A stretch of 6,673 nucleotides of DNA from Clostridiales bacterium. Lineage in GTDB: Bacteria > Bacillota > Clostridia > Saccharofermentanales > UBA5734. Shown here piece by piece: positions 6,330 to 6,673 of the stretch (positions are counted from its first letter, which is position 1; every line of letters begins with the position of its first letter). Under the pieces are notes generated by a model. The model made no database searches. It was given only the letters and a program-made list of their open reading frames with translations, and was not told the DNA's origin. A program made the translations under genes and the position numbers. The stretch spans positions 1-6,673 of the forward strand of contig SLHU01000376.1 in assembly GCA_007135995.1 (NCBI GenBank). The letters are read 5' to 3'.

Positions 6330-6673
6330 TCATAATTTTTTCAGAGCTGATAGAACAGTCTCTTCTTTGAATGGTTTAACAATAAAACCCTTTGCGCCGG
6401 CCATAACAGCGTCTTTGACCATGCCCTGCTGGCCCATCGCGGTCATCATGACGATCTGCGCCTGAGGATTAAGCTGCATAATGGTTTTAAGCGCGGCCAG
6501 TCCGTCCATTTCCGGCATGGTAATATCCATGGTCACCACATCGGGTTTGAGCTCATTGTATTTCTGGACCGCGACTTTTCCGTTTTCAGCCTCGCCAATC
6601 ACAGAATAGCCGTTTTTCTCCAGCATGTTTTTGATCGTAACTCTCATGAAGGCGGCGTCATCGACGACCAATA
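6330..6673 (-). CDS. cheY: Chemotaxis response regulator CheY (5' end outside window)
   Basis: CheY is the single-domain receiver that takes phosphate from CheA and binds the flagellar switch to set rotation. The window holds 113 full codons plus two bases of the preceding one. It begins in the first beta strand (LVVDDAAFMR), so only a few N-terminal residues should be missing. The TTG at 6669-6671 is the Leu of LVVDD and not a start. The acidic pair is D4-D5 of the fragment, the phosphorylated Asp is D49 in TMDITMPEMDG, the switch Thr is T77 in MMTAMGQQ, and the conserved Lys is K99 in FIVKPF. There is no output domain, since the protein ends at KKL shortly after the receiver fold. The sequence strongly resembles Bacillus/Clostridium CheY. 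The gene precedes cheA, and the promoter of the operon lies outside the window. Confidence 0.94.
   Translation of the reverse strand, partial: LVVDDAAFMRVTIKNMLEKNGYSVIGEAENGKVAVQKYNELKPDVVTMDITMPEMDGLAALKTIMQLNPQAQIVMMTAMGQQGMVKDAVMAGAKGFIVKPFKEETVLSALKKL

Overview
The window carries the core of a bacterial chemotaxis operon. All five genes lie on the minus strand. Read in the direction of transcription (right to left) they are cheY (5' end outside the window), cheA, cheW, a transmembrane methyl-accepting chemotaxis protein (mcp), and cheR (only the first 84 codons are inside). No plus-strand gene, RNA gene, CRISPR array, insertion sequence or integration site is supported.

The source is probably a member of the Bacillota, most likely a Clostridia-type anaerobe of medium GC content. 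This is inference, not proof. CheY resembles Bacillus/Clostridium CheY (VDDAAFMR, TMDITMPEMDG, FIVKPF). Purine-rich Shine-Dalgarno sites (GGGAGGA, AAGGGGG, GGGAGGG, GAAAGGAAG) sit 5-8 nt before every visible start. CheA has a P2 domain between long linkers. No genus can be named from the sequence alone.

Layout: 1-253 cheR (partial). 254-464 is a gap that holds a degenerate direct-repeat array, which begins inside the 3' end of mcp, and a possible weak cheR promoter. 465-2966 mcp. 2967-3228 is a gap with a possible mcp promoter, an imperfect palindrome and a stem-loop just after cheW. 3229-3738 cheW. 3739-3838 is a short gap with only the cheW ribosome-binding site. 3839-6199 cheA. 6200-6329 is a gap with a perfect 11-bp inverted repeat. 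6330-6673 cheY (partial).

The genes form one signalling circuit. The MCP would sense a ligand through an extracytoplasmic double-Cache-like domain and pass the signal through an array of HAMP-like units to its cytoplasmic hairpin. That hairpin, with CheW, would control CheA autophosphorylation. CheA passes phosphate to CheY, which acts on the flagellar motor, and CheR methylates the receptor for adaptation. The system itself is well known. The less ordinary points are the poly-HAMP receptor, the repeat array that spans the mcp stop codon and leaves the same frame open for 94 more codons, the long repetitive linkers of CheA, and the palindrome between cheY and cheA. I found no convincing undescribed system.
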